In this document: piece by piece, positions 17,652 through 27,520 of the stretch | Numbering within the stretch: position 1 is the first letter of the stretch | Layout: each line of letters begins with the position of its first letter | Translations under genes and position numbers: made by a program | Assembly (NCBI RefSeq): GCF_003991905.1 | Contig: NZ_RSCL01000027.1 | Coordinates: forward strand, 1 to 64,000 | Direction of reading: 5' to 3' | Origin: Dulcicalothrix desertica PCC 7102 | GTDB lineage: Bacteria; Cyanobacteriota; Cyanobacteriia; Cyanobacteriales; Nostocaceae | DNA: 64,000 bases | The notes under the pieces: model-generated | What the model was told of the DNA's origin: nothing | What the model saw: only the letters and a program-made list of their open reading frames with translations | Database searches by the model: none

Positions 17652-17942
17652 TTTTTTCTTATAGGTCGTGGGTAGTATGTCGTTATCAAAGTCATCTTGT
17701 TAGCAAGACAGACATTTTAACAGTATCTTTGGTTGCCAGCTTAACGAAAATATGTATACCAATTCAAGTATTTTGCTCGAATACCACCCCAGACTAGCAA
17801 TATTCGTTGGTATGCATGTTGTAAATGCACAGCACGGCGCCTGTTCTGAAGAGGAATATTTAAGATACAAAATAATATTACCAAAATATGAAGAATAGTT
17901 GAGGTAATCAAATTGACAGTTGCGGTTTGAGGAAAAATGTGG

Positions 17943-18752
17943 TTAGGGAAATAATCGTAAATAGCTTGATATAATCATCTCGCCTCCCAACAGGGTAATC
18001 AGCGAACCCAAGGCTAGACATGGACCAAATGGCATTTTTTTTCCCCATTTTCTACTCGTAAGTACTACGCCACTTCCACCAGCTACTACACCAACTATAC
18101 AGCTAATAAAAACCGCTAGTAGCAAATGTCTCCATCCTAACCAGGCGCCCATCATCGCAGCAAGTTTGGCATCTCCTCCACCCATTGCCTCTTTTTGAAA
18201 TATTATCGAGCCAATAAAGGAAATAGCGTCAAAAAGCCATATTCCCAAAACTGCACCAAATATGGCGCCTATTAGATGGTTGATACCAGTAGAACTATTA
18301 GACTGCATAAAACCCAAAACCGTTTGGTACACAACCCCTAACACTAAACCAGATTTAGTTAATGGGTTTGGTAGAGTCATTGTATCGAAGTCAATTAACG
18401 ATAAAGCGAGTAACCAACTACAAAAAATCCAATATCCTATAGTTTGGGGCGAATACTGAAATACCCAAAATACCAACAAAAACAACAACCCTGTAATAGT
18501 CTCAACCACAGGGTAACGCATCGAAATTTTACTCTTGCAGTAACGACAACGCCCTTTCAACCATAACCATCCCAACAAAGGAACATTGTCATAAGCTTTT
18601 AACTCATTCAAACAACGTGGACACCGTGATGGTGGATAAATAACCGATAACCCAGCAGGGAGACGGTAGACCACTACATTTATAAAACTGCCAATCGATG
18701 CACCCAAAGCGAAGACAATAAGACTTGCCGGGACTAACATCAAAACATCCAT
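17943..18752 (-). CDS. pilD: prepilin peptidase / N-methyltransferase (A24 family)
   Basis: 269 aa integral membrane protein. GSFINVVVYRLP, then two CxxC pairs of the zinc-binding loop (CPRCLNEL, CRYCKSKI), then the two catalytic aspartates in IDFDTMTLP and GGGDAKL. Cleaves the leader of type IV prepilins and methylates the new N-terminus, in the inner membrane. Full length; both activities look intact. Confidence 0.95.
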   Translation of the reverse strand: MDVLMLVPASLIVFALGASIGSFINVVVYRLPAGLSVIYPPSRCPRCLNELKAYDNVPLLGWLWLKGRCRYCKSKISMRYPVVETITGLLFLLVFWVFQYSPQTIGYWIFCSWLLALSLIDFDTMTLPNPLTKSGLVLGVVYQTVLGFMQSNSSTGINHLIGAIFGAVLGIWLFDAISFIGSIIFQKEAMGGGDAKLAAMMGAWLGWRHLLLAVFISCIVGVVAGGSGVVLTSRKWGKKMPFGPCLALGSLITLLGGEMIISSYLRLFP

Positions 18753-18764
18753 ATATCATTTAAG

Positions 18765-18842
18765 CCATTTGTCCTTTGTCATTTGTACTTTGTACAAGTG
18801 TCATTTGTCACTTGTTATTTTTCTTTACTGAATGACAAATTC
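18765..18842. repeat. STRR of the GACAAAT type
   Basis: Iterated catttgtc units (gtcctttgtcatttgtactt, gtcatttgtcacttg) ending in the inverse atgacaaat. It fills the gap upstream of pilD. Confidence 0.6.
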
Positions 18843-18863
18843 TTTGAATGCATGGAACAATGA

Positions 18864-19124
18864 CTAATACATATACGATTCAATTTGACTTATAGGTACA
18901 AAGCACTCTTCTGGCAACAATACCGGATGCTGCGTAAAAATAACTTTACCTCGGTGGTTAGAACGATTAATCGCTACACCCGAAGCATGTCCTGTAATTT
19001 CAGGATGAACTTCGCAATATATATGATATATCTGTCCAGCGGCTCTAATGAGGGCAGGGTCAATCAAAGCTGGCTGGTTTCTATTATTCGTGTAATTATC
19101 GGGTTCTTGTTTTAAAGCGTACAC
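18864..19124 (-). CDS. conserved hypothetical protein, 86 aa
   Basis: 86 aa, soluble and with no recognised domain: IDPALIRAAGQIYHIYCEVH, TGHASGVAINRSNHRGK and VLLPEECFVPISQIE. The even composition and a full reading frame between pilD and leuB suggest a real gene. An ATG start with nothing better upstream. Confidence 0.55.
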   Translation of the reverse strand: MYALKQEPDNYTNNRNQPALIDPALIRAAGQIYHIYCEVHPEITGHASGVAINRSNHRGKVIFTQHPVLLPEECFVPISQIESYMY

Positions 19125-19220
19125 TGCTTATACTAATTATTTGTGTTTAGGTTTACTTTTAGTTTATCCGAAAATTTAGGCGCCGAAACTTCCTAAATTT
19201 TCACAGATTGAACCAAACTA

Positions 19221-20306
19221 TTATTCTTCCAAGGCTTGAATTAATGCGTCGCCTATTGCACGACAGCCTAATTGCTTCATACCCGGAGACATTATATCTC
19301 CTGTACGCAACCCCCGCTGTAAAATCAGCGACACACTTTTTTCAATATGGTCAGCGGCTGTGGGTTGATTTAAGCCGTATCGTAACATCATTGCAGCACT
19401 TAAGACCTGTGCTAAAGGATTAGCTTTGTCTTGTCCTGCAATATCAGGTGCAGAACCATGAACTGGCTCAAACACTCCTGGCCCGGTTGCACCCAGACTA
19501 GCAGATGGTAGCATACCTATACTGCCTGTCAACATGGCTGCCGCATCCGACAGGATATCACCAAACAAGTTACCTGTTACAATTGTGTCGAACTGAGATG
19601 GCGCCCGTAGAAGTTGCATCGCGGCATTATCTACATAAAGATGCGATAATTCTACCGAAGGATACTCTGCTGCGAGTTTAGTCATGCTTTCGCGCCATAG
19701 CTGTGACACATCCAAAACATTCGCTTTATCTACAGAACATAATTTACCACTACGTTTCTGTGCTGCTTCAAAAGCAACTCTGCCAATACGATTTATTTCC
19801 GACTCTGTATAAACCATCGTATTTACACCACGCTTTTCACCTGTCTCTGTGGCAAAAACTCCTCTAGGTTTACCAAAGTAAATACCTCCCGTCAACTCGC
19901 GCACCACCAGAATATCAACGCCTTCGACAACTTCTTTTTTTAACGTTGAAGCATCAATTAACTCAGGAATGATTTTTGCAGGTCGCAAATTAGCAAATAA
20001 CTCTAAACCCGCGCGCAATGCTAACAAACCTCCTTCGGGACGTTGAGCAGGTGGTAATGAGTCCCATTTATAACCGCCAATAGCAGCAAGTAACACCGCA
20101 TCACTATTACGACATTTTTCTAAACTTTCTTGTGGTAAAGGTTCCCCAGTTAGGTCAATCGCGGCGCCACCAATAGGCACCTCTTGAAAATGAAACTCAA
20201 TATCAAACTTCTTTCCTACAACCTTGAGTACATCCACAGCAACGTTCATGATTTCGGGACCGATGCCATCGCCTGGTAGAAGGGTTATGCGGAATTGCTG
20301 TGTCAT
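19221..20306 (-). CDS. leuB: 3-isopropylmalate dehydrogenase
   Basis: 361 aa. [12 protein letters not shown] at the N-terminus, substrate and Mg sites in [30 protein letters not shown] and [30 protein letters not shown], and the NAD site in [20 protein letters not shown]. Catalyses the NAD-dependent oxidation and decarboxylation step of leucine synthesis. Complete; no other leu gene is in the window. Confidence 0.97.
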   Translation of the reverse strand: MTQQFRITLLPGDGIGPEIMNVAVDVLKVVGKKFDIEFHFQEVPIGGAAIDLTGEPLPQESLEKCRNSDAVLLAAIGGYKWDSLPPAQRPEGGLLALRAGLELFANLRPAKIIPELIDASTLKKEVVEGVDILVVRELTGGIYFGKPRGVFATETGEKRGVNTMVYTESEINRIGRVAFEAAQKRSGKLCSVDKANVLDVSQLWRESMTKLAAEYPSVELSHLYVDNAAMQLLRAPSQFDTIVTGNLFGDILSDAAAMLTGSIGMLPSASLGATGPGVFEPVHGSAPDIAGQDKANPLAQVLSAAMMLRYGLNQPTAADHIEKSVSLILQRGLRTGDIMSPGMKQLGCRAIGDALIQALEE

Positions 20307-20392
20307 AAGGGTTATGGAAATATTTTATAGTGCCAATAAATTTAATATCATACAAAGAAAGTGCATTATCTTAGATGGAATATTTAATTTAT

Positions 20393-20460
20393 CTTGTGGA
20401 ATGGGCATCGCAAGCCCCGTTCCATAAGCTTAGGGCGGGCAAGGATGCCCACCCCACAAG
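20393..20460. repeat. GTGGGCATCCTTGCCCGCCC-type inverted repeat
   Basis: cttgtggaatgggcatcgca at one end and gcaaggatgcccaccccac at the other form a long imperfect hairpin. A single arm occurs at 47398-47430. Confidence 0.6.
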
Positions 20461-20526
20461 AACTTCGCTCATAGAAGTTTGAACATCTTTTATTTGGAAG
20501 ATACAAACGCAAAGGACGCAAAGGAA

Positions 20527-20643
20527 GAAATAAAAAAGTTACGTCAAGATTATACACGTGATAGATATAAAATATTAGGAAATCCTACGGTTGATGAGAT
20601 TTTCTCACGTATTAAGAAGCGGCGCCAACAGGGAGAAATGTGA
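20527..20643 (+). pseudogene. short gene remnant
   Basis: The frame reads KLRQDYTRDRYKILGN then PTVDEIFSRIKKRRQQGEM and a TGA. It looks like the C-terminal tail of a small protein but has no start codon or N-terminus, and is joined upstream to an acgcaaaggacgcaaagg repeat. Family not recognised. Confidence 0.3.
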
Positions 20644-20685
20644 GGTAATGAGGGCTGAAGCCCTCACAACGAACATACTACAAAT

Positions 20686-21258
20686 TTACGCGCTTCGATA
20701 TGCTGTGATAAATGCTTTTACGCAATCTCCACAGTCACTTAGTGTTGTGTAATTTACACTCTCTCGTTCTTTGAATTTGGCGATTAATCTGGCGCCCAAT
20801 AATTTGTTAATTTCTGCAAATTGATTTCTTGATACCGATTGTAAGGCTTTTTGTATAGCGGAGGGCGCCGAGGATGTTTCTAGTTGATTTGCTAGTTCTG
20901 TAACGCTGACACCTGATGCTGCTGCTAATACAAGCGGATGTGCGGTTGCACGTATTGTATCAATTCCATAAATAGTAAAAAGTGTTGACGTAAGCTTGAT
21001 ATGCGAGTAAAGCAATGCTGCTATTTCTGATGGTATTCCTGCTGTGTTAAAAAAATCACCACAATATTGTTCATCAATATTGTTTCGCAAGGTATAAACT
21101 GCTGACTCGCTAATAGCGTGTTTAGCCATTTTAGTTTTATTACCTTTCCAAGACAGGTCATTTACGAACAGTTGCCCCCACTCCCTACCATGCTCTATTG
21201 CTAGGGCAACCGTTTGTCCAATCACGTGCAACCTGATTCCAGAGATATCGAAAAGCAT
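20686..21258 (-). CDS. hypothetical protein, 190 aa
   Basis: No family recognised. Alpha-helical, without signal or membrane segments. The N-terminus (LFDISGIRLHVIGQTVALAI) is followed by a Lys-rich stretch and by long Ala/Leu/Ser helices (HPLVLAAASGVSVTELANQL). Isolated between leuB and the ABC operon. Confidence 0.55.
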   Translation of the reverse strand: MLFDISGIRLHVIGQTVALAIEHGREWGQLFVNDLSWKGNKTKMAKHAISESAVYTLRNNIDEQYCGDFFNTAGIPSEIAALLYSHIKLTSTLFTIYGIDTIRATAHPLVLAAASGVSVTELANQLETSSAPSAIQKALQSVSRNQFAEINKLLGARLIAKFKERESVNYTTLSDCGDCVKAFITAYRSA

Positions 21259-21482
21259 AAAATATTTGGTAATGAAACGATTTTTTAAAGCCTACAGTTC
21301 CATAGTTCCCATTTTTATTATCAAACTAACTACAGAATGTAATGCTTAAATGAATCTTTATTGTTTTGATAATACATATATAAAGTTTCAATGAATACAG
21401 TTACATTTTCCGTAACAGGTGTAACAAAGCCTGTAAATAGAAGCTAAGTTAGTATTTACTTACGTGGCTTTCTGGTATAGCT

Positions 21483-22433
21483 ATGGTGACAGATTTATCA
21501 ATACATACTATTGGTTTAACTAAGCAGTTTGACCGACACATTGCTGTTAACGAGATCGAATTGGAAATAGGCGCCGGGGAAGTCTATGGTTTAATTGGCC
21601 CGAATGGTGCTGGTAAAACCACCTTAATTAGAATGTTGGCAGCAGTTGAGGAACCAACACAAGGGGAAATTTATATTGATGGGAACCGACTGACACGCGA
21701 CAGAAGTAACCCAACTCTTAAGCGTCGTTTAGGATATCTACCCGATGATTACCCTTTATACGATGAACTTACTGTTTGGGATTACTTAGAATATTTCGCC
21801 AGATTATATAAGTTACGCGAACCACGTCGCACTCAGCGGTTACATGAGGTGCTAGAACTGATTCAACTCGGAAATAAACGTAATAGTTTAATTTCTACGT
21901 TGTCGCGTGGGATGAAACAGCGCTTAAGTTTAGCACGCACTATTATTCATGAACCAATAGTGTTGCTACTCGATGAACCTGTTTCTGGACTAGACCCTAT
22001 TGCACGATTGCAGTTTCGCGAAATTATTAAAGCACTGCAAGAAGCTGGGATGACGATATTAATTTCTTCACATGTTCTTAGTGATTTAGCTGAACTTTGC
22101 ACATCTGTAGGAATTATGGAGTTGGGTTGTTTGGTAGAAAGCACATCGCTTACGGAACTTTACCAACGTCTGTCTCGTCAGCAAATAGAAATTTCTACTC
22201 TTGGAAAAATTGATGAGTTACTGGGGGAATTAAAAAATAACCCATTTGTACAAGAGTGGGAAGTTATGCCAACTAAAGACAAAGTACGGGTAAATTTTTC
22301 TGGTCAACAACAAGACTGTGCCAATTTGCTTCGTTCTTTGATTGACGCAAGAGTTCCTCTAACTAATTTTCATTGTACTCAAGAAGATTTAGAAACAATT
22401 TTCTTGAAAATGGGTCATAAGCAAGCTTCGTAA
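21483..22433 (+). CDS. ABC transporter ATP-binding protein (ABC-2 exporter type)
   Basis: 316 aa. Walker A GPNGAGKTT (39-47), Q-loop region LGYLPDDYPLYDELTVWDYL, signature LSRGMKQRLSLAR (~140-152), Walker B VLLLDEPVSGLDP (~160-172) and switch His in ISSHVLSDL. The C-terminal 80 residues are the regulatory extension typical of CcmA/DrrA-like exporters. Starts a three-gene operon with two ABC-2 permeases, the first beginning about 30 bp downstream. Substrate unknown. Confidence 0.9.
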   Translation: MVTDLSIHTIGLTKQFDRHIAVNEIELEIGAGEVYGLIGPNGAGKTTLIRMLAAVEEPTQGEIYIDGNRLTRDRSNPTLKRRLGYLPDDYPLYDELTVWDYLEYFARLYKLREPRRTQRLHEVLELIQLGNKRNSLISTLSRGMKQRLSLARTIIHEPIVLLLDEPVSGLDPIARLQFREIIKALQEAGMTILISSHVLSDLAELCTSVGIMELGCLVESTSLTELYQRLSRQQIEISTLGKIDELLGELKNNPFVQEWEVMPTKDKVRVNFSGQQQDCANLLRSLIDARVPLTNFHCTQEDLETIFLKMGHKQAS

Positions 22434-22464
22434 CAATTCGCAATTTATTAAATTGAATAAATAT

Positions 22465-24375
22465 ATGCTTCAATTTCTTGAGAAAATCGGTGAATGGAAC
22501 CCGCAATTTACTAGGGAAATAAAAGGGCGCCTTAAAATATTTCCAATTTTAGTTACCAGTGCAATATCTTTAATCGTTCAATCTGTTGTGTTTTTAGCTC
22601 AACTAGGTCAAATACCTGGTAAAGAATATCAGATGAGTGGACAGTATTGCGGTATTGGTAAGTCTTATCAAGAGCAAATTTCTGACCTGGGTCAAGTTCT
22701 TAGCAAGCTACAAAAGAATTTTTTTCATTACAGTAGCAAACAATATTTTGACGCTGAGAAACTAGAAAATATCCGAACACAATTACAAGAAGTAAAAAAT
22801 ACACGCGCTCATCTACAAGATATTTTGTATAAACAGCCATGTCCGCGCAGTCAAATTGATATGGCTGAATGGTGGCGCGACCATTGGGAGTACATGTTTC
22901 AGGCTTTAAGCGTGATTTTTATTTTCACACTACTAGTTGCAGGTACTTATTTACTAATTAATAATTTAGCACAAGAAGAACGTAAAGGCACACTCAATTT
23001 TATTCGCCTTAGTCCGCAGTCTGAGGTTAGCGTTTTAACTGGTAAAATACTAGGTGTACCAATTTTAGTTTACTTGTTTGTAGCGCTTGCGATTCCTTTT
23101 CATATTTTTTCAGGAAAGCTTGCTGGTATTGCTTTCAGTCATATTTTCAGTTATTACATTGTTTTAGTAGGCAGTTGTATTTTCTTTTATAGTGCAGCAT
23201 GTCTGTTTAGCCTAGTCACACAATTTTTGGGTGGTTTTCAACCTTGGTTAGGTGCTGGTGCAGTTTTAATGTTTTTGACAATTGTTTTCTCAACTGCCCA
23301 GTATAGTAATAATCTGAATAATGGCGCCGCTTGGTTTAGAATGTTTACTCCAATAGATGCAACTAGTTATCTATTTCCTAACTTCTTTAGAAATTATTCC
23401 GAGAGATATTTTGACAAATATAAAGAAACACAGTTTTTCTATATTCCAATTGGCGCCAATATCGCTAGCTTTATTGGAATGCATTTAGCCAACTTCGGTC
23501 TTTGGACTTATGGAATTTGGCAAGGACTTCTACGACGTTTCCGCAACCCAAACACACCAGTAATTAGTAAATTACAAAGTTACTTCCTTGTGATTTTTAT
23601 ACAGGTGTTGTCATGGGGATTTACGCTACAAAACGTCAAAAATTTCTATCCGAATTCATCTTTTGGTAAGCCACGACCTTCTTACTATGACATAAATACT
23701 CAAATCTTACAAAACTTGCCAATATTCGCACTATTCAACTTTGCGCTAATGTTTGGTTTGATATTTATTCTCTCACACGAACGCCAAACAATTCAAGATT
23801 GGGCGCGTTATCGTTATAAAGGCACTTCTACCCGTAAAGGTTGGTGGCATAATTCTCTGCTTAGAGACTTAATCTTTGGTGAAAAAAGTCCAGCACTGCT
23901 TACATTTGCACTTTGCTCGCTCATCATAACTATTCCTATTACCATTTGGGTCATCCTCTCGGAACACCTTAATGTTCGTAATAACTATGCAATAGATTGG
24001 TTAATTGAAGATGTTGGTAGATTCAAAGCTATTCTAGGTATTGTCTTATTGGTTGTTTTATGGGGTATTGGCGCCACTGTTGCCCAACGAATGCTACTGT
24101 TAAAAACATCGAAACGTTATTTGTGGGCACTTGGCACCACTAGCGCGTTATTATTTGCACCAGCGATAATCTTATCAATACTTAATAATACAATTGCAAG
24201 AAACTCTGCTCTCTGGCTTTTTTCAAGTTACCCTTGGGCAGCTTTAGCAGAAACAAACTTACCAATTGTATTCATGGCACTATTTACAGAAGTCATGGTG
24301 CTAGGATTCTTAAATGTTCGTTTGGCTAAACAAATTAAGCTAGCCGGCGAATCTGCAACCCAAGCGTTAAAATAA
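22465..24375 (+). CDS. ABC-2 type permease, copy 1
   Basis: 636 aa from the ATG at 22465 (a TTG at 22453 is possible). Starts MLQFLEKIGEWNPQF, then alternates membrane segments (ILVTSAISLIVQSVVFLAQL, LSVIFIFTLLVAGTYLLINN) with loops. A cytoplasmic LAQEERKGTLNFIRLSPQSE box is typical of ABC-2 permeases coupled to CcmA-like ATPases. Clearly homologous over its full length to the next gene, so the pair arose by tandem duplication. Confidence 0.85.
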   Translation: MLQFLEKIGEWNPQFTREIKGRLKIFPILVTSAISLIVQSVVFLAQLGQIPGKEYQMSGQYCGIGKSYQEQISDLGQVLSKLQKNFFHYSSKQYFDAEKLENIRTQLQEVKNTRAHLQDILYKQPCPRSQIDMAEWWRDHWEYMFQALSVIFIFTLLVAGTYLLINNLAQEERKGTLNFIRLSPQSEVSVLTGKILGVPILVYLFVALAIPFHIFSGKLAGIAFSHIFSYYIVLVGSCIFFYSAACLFSLVTQFLGGFQPWLGAGAVLMFLTIVFSTAQYSNNLNNGAAWFRMFTPIDATSYLFPNFFRNYSERYFDKYKETQFFYIPIGANIASFIGMHLANFGLWTYGIWQGLLRRFRNPNTPVISKLQSYFLVIFIQVLSWGFTLQNVKNFYPNSSFGKPRPSYYDINTQILQNLPIFALFNFALMFGLIFILSHERQTIQDWARYRYKGTSTRKGWWHNSLLRDLIFGEKSPALLTFALCSLIITIPITIWVILSEHLNVRNNYAIDWLIEDVGRFKAILGIVLLVVLWGIGATVAQRMLLLKTSKRYLWALGTTSALLFAPAIILSILNNTIARNSALWLFSSYPWAALAETNLPIVFMALFTEVMVLGFLNVRLAKQIKLAGESATQALK

Positions 24376-24387
24376 AACCCTTTACAT

Positions 24388-24420
24388 GTATGGAGACTGT
24401 TCATGTACAGTCTCTACATC
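24388..24420. repeat. GAGACTG...CAGTCTC palindrome between the permease genes
   Basis: gtatggagactgttcatgta is followed by cagtctctacat. It belongs to the family at 13146 and 46961 and runs into the in-frame upstream extension of the second permease, a reason to reject the ATG at 24403. Confidence 0.65.
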
Positions 24421-24438
24421 TATTCACGAAATAAATAT

Positions 24439-26337
24439 ATGCTTCAATTTATTGAAAAACTTGGTGAATGGAATCCACAATTCACACGGGAAATAAAAGG
24501 ACGGTTAAAACTCTTTCCAATTTTAGTTACCAGTGCAATATCTTTAGTTGTTCAAGCTGTGGTTTTCCTCGCTCAACTAGGTCAAATTCCAGGGTCAGCA
24601 TATCGCATGACTGAAAAGTACTGCGGGATTGGAAGGTCTTATCAACAAGAGCTTTCTGACATTAGTGAAATTCTTCCCAAGCTGCAAAATAGCTTTTTCC
24701 TTTATAGTAGTAAAGAAAATTTTGACGCTATTAAACTAGAGCAAGTTAAAATACAATTAGAACAAGCTACAAATAGACGTATTACCTTAGAAAAGGTTTT
24801 ATACGAACAACCATGCCCGCCTGGTCAAATTAATATGACAGAATGGTGGCACGAACATTTTCAGTATATTTTTCAAGCTTTGAGTGTGATTTTTATTATC
24901 ACTTTACTTGTTGCAGGTACTTATTTACTCATAAATAATTTAGCGCAAGAAGAACGTCGAGGTACACTAAATTTTATTCGTCTTAGTCCGCAATCGGAAT
25001 TTAGTATTTTAACTGGTAAAATGCTAGGTGTACCGATTTTAGTGTACTTGTCTGTTACGCTAGCTATTCCTTTTCATATTTTCTCTGGACAAGCAGCAGG
25101 TATTGCTTTTAATCATATTTTAAGCTATTACGCCGTTTTAGCTGGCAGTTGTATTTTCTTTTTTAGTGCAGCTTTTCTATTTAGCTTGACCACGCGCGCT
25201 TTAGGTGGTTTCCAACCTTGGTTAGGCGCCGGCTCCGTATTAATGTTTTTGACATTTTTGCTTTTAAGCACTTTGTACGGGTCATATCTTCGTAATGGCG
25301 CCGCTTGGTTTATAATGTTTAGCCCAGTTGATGCAACAAGCTATTTATTTCCTAACTTATTTAAAACTTACGACGGTATAGGCTGGAGTAAATACAAAGA
25401 AATACAATTTTTCTATATTCCAATAAGCACCAACTTAGTTAGCTTTCTTGGAATACATCTAGTAAACTACGGTCTTTGGACTTACGGAATTTGGCAAGGA
25501 CTACAAAGACGTTTTCGCAACCCAAACACACCAGTAATTAGTAAACAACAAAGTTACTTCTTAGTAGCTTTCGTGCAAATCTTATTATGGGGATTCACAC
25601 TACAACAATACGCCGAAAATCGTGGAAGTACGGCTGTGGATAATCCATACTATAATATTGATATTAATAGCCAAATTTTGTCTAACTTGCCAATATTTGC
25701 ACTATTTAACTTTGTGCTACTATTTGGTTTAATATTCATTCTCTCGCAGGAACGTCAAACAATTCAAGATTGGGCACGTTATCGTCATAAAGGTCGTAGG
25801 GGTTGGTGGCATAATTCTCTGCTTAGGGATTTACTGTTTGGTGAAAAAAGCCCTGCAATACTCGCGTTTGCGCTCCATTTGTTGACTATGAGTATTCCTT
25901 TTGCTATTTGGATTTTTCTCTCAAAACAACTTTATACTCGTAAGAACGTCTCAATAGACTGGCTATTTCAAGATAACAGTAGATTAAAATTTGCCCTAGG
26001 TATCGCACTATTAGCAGTATTATGGGCTATTGGCGCCACTGTTGCTCAAAGAATGCTGTTGTTGAAAACATCAAAACGATATTTGTGGGCATGTGGTACA
26101 ACAAGCGCTTTATTATTTGCACCAGCATTAATATTATCAATACTCAATAATACATCTGATAAGCGCTCTTTTCTCTGGCTTTTCTCAATTCACCCTTGGG
26201 AAGCTTTACCAACAACAAGCTTACCAATTGTATTTATGGCACTGTTTACCGAGGTAATGGTGTTAGGATTCTTAAATATTCGCATGGTAAAAAAAATTAT
26301 ATCACTGCACAGGCAGGATGCCTGTGCTACGGATTAA
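24439..26337 (+). CDS. ABC-2 type permease, copy 2
   Basis: 632 aa from MLQFIEKLGEWNPQF, which aligns with the start of copy 1. Shares LAQEERRGTLNFIRLSPQSE, YGIWQGLQRRFRNPNTPVIS and the C-terminal VLWAIGATVAQRMLLLKTSK with copy 1. They differ mainly in the extracytoplasmic loop near residues 50-130 and around 390-410, as expected for a heteromeric exporter. The last nine residues, HRQDACATD, and the stop are encoded by a dispersed repeat (26303-26331). Confidence 0.85.
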   Translation: MLQFIEKLGEWNPQFTREIKGRLKLFPILVTSAISLVVQAVVFLAQLGQIPGSAYRMTEKYCGIGRSYQQELSDISEILPKLQNSFFLYSSKENFDAIKLEQVKIQLEQATNRRITLEKVLYEQPCPPGQINMTEWWHEHFQYIFQALSVIFIITLLVAGTYLLINNLAQEERRGTLNFIRLSPQSEFSILTGKMLGVPILVYLSVTLAIPFHIFSGQAAGIAFNHILSYYAVLAGSCIFFFSAAFLFSLTTRALGGFQPWLGAGSVLMFLTFLLLSTLYGSYLRNGAAWFIMFSPVDATSYLFPNLFKTYDGIGWSKYKEIQFFYIPISTNLVSFLGIHLVNYGLWTYGIWQGLQRRFRNPNTPVISKQQSYFLVAFVQILLWGFTLQQYAENRGSTAVDNPYYNIDINSQILSNLPIFALFNFVLLFGLIFILSQERQTIQDWARYRHKGRRGWWHNSLLRDLLFGEKSPAILAFALHLLTMSIPFAIWIFLSKQLYTRKNVSIDWLFQDNSRLKFALGIALLAVLWAIGATVAQRMLLLKTSKRYLWACGTTSALLFAPALILSILNNTSDKRSFLWLFSIHPWEALPTTSLPIVFMALFTEVMVLGFLNIRMVKKIISLHRQDACATD

Positions 26338-26343
26338 TACAGG

Positions 26344-27234
26344 TTAATGAGTGATTTTTGTGACTTTTTTGAGTAGCTCTGGTATTTGAGATGGACGTTC
26401 GGCAATTGGAATTTCAGCTTCGGTAAATGCTGCTAGTTTATTTTTCGCTGTGCCAAAGTCGGAGTCACGTCCAATAACTGCTGCTAATGTTCCTGTTTGG
26501 CGCCAGTGTTTACCGCGCGGCGCCTCTTTTCCTGCTATATAACCTATAACAGGTGTATCTATAACTTCAGCAATGTAACGCGCTGCTGCTTCTTCACTAC
26601 CTCCACCAGGTTGACCAACTAGCACTATTGCTTCGGTTGCTTCGTCTTCGTCAAGAATTTGTAACCACTGCATAAACGACGAACCAACTATTGCGTCGCT
26701 ACCAATGCTTACACTTATAGATTGACCGACACCAGCTTGCGTTAATTCTCTCGCGATTTCATAAGTAAGAGTTGTGCTTCGACTCAATATCGCTACTGAA
26801 CCTGGAGTATAAAATTCACTAGGTTGTGTACCTAAGAGAATTTTCCCTGGAACGATAATACCAGGACTATTTGGTCCAATTATTAAAGTTTCTGTGGCTT
26901 CTGCTGTACGCAATAACTGCACCATGTCCAAAGGTGGAACCCCAGGTGAAATTATCACGATTTGACGAATACCTGATGCAATCGCTTCTAACGCTGCATC
27001 CAAAACTTCGTAAGGATATACATTTAAAATCGTTGTGTCTATTATTCCATATTGCTCAGTAGCTTCTTCAACTAAATCAAATATCGGCAAATCGTGTAAC
27101 GTATTACCACCACATCCAGGATTCACCCCAGCAATTAAATTGGTGCCATACGCTTTCATTTGCGCGATTTGCATTGGCGATATGAATTCACAAAAGCCTT
27201 GAATTATAACTTTGCTATTAGGCGTTAAGTTCAT
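26344..27234 (-). CDS. succinyl-CoA ligase alpha-like protein lacking the active-site His
   Basis: 296 aa from MNLTPNSKVIIQGF (an ATG at 27324 would add 30 residues). SucD-like throughout: the CoA-binding start VIIQGFCEF, LIAGVNPGCGGNTLHDLPIFD, IIGPNSPGIIVPGKI, VGQPGGGSEEAAARYI and PVIGYIAGKEAPRGK. SucD has MGHAGAI next, with the phosphorylated His; here it reads WRQTGTL, so that His is Gln (codon at 26497-26499). ATP- or GTP-dependent ligase chemistry through phospho-His should therefore fail. Pairs with the SucC-like gene upstream on the same strand. A true SucCD may exist elsewhere. Confidence 0.8.
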   Translation of the reverse strand: MNLTPNSKVIIQGFCEFISPMQIAQMKAYGTNLIAGVNPGCGGNTLHDLPIFDLVEEATEQYGIIDTTILNVYPYEVLDAALEAIASGIRQIVIISPGVPPLDMVQLLRTAEATETLIIGPNSPGIIVPGKILLGTQPSEFYTPGSVAILSRSTTLTYEIARELTQAGVGQSISVSIGSDAIVGSSFMQWLQILDEDEATEAIVLVGQPGGGSEEAAARYIAEVIDTPVIGYIAGKEAPRGKHWRQTGTLAAVIGRDSDFGTAKNKLAAFTEAEIPIAERPSQIPELLKKVTKITH

Positions 27235-27520
27235 AAAATACGTAGTAAATTTTCCACTCAGCACGTAGTCATAACTGAGATGTGACACTTTATAAAGTGT
27301 CCTGTTTATTTGATTGTTATTCAATTTTGTGCTTAGTTTTTACTGAACACTCACTTTTGCCGAATCATATTATTGATATCTAGAAATTGCCTATAAAGAC
27401 AATTGACCTATAAATAAATCATAAACTTTTTTCGGATTTGTTTTAAAATTGAATTAGATATTGTCAATACCTCCCGTTACATCTGCTGGATAATATAATT
27501 TCTACTTGGTTGGCAAGTTT

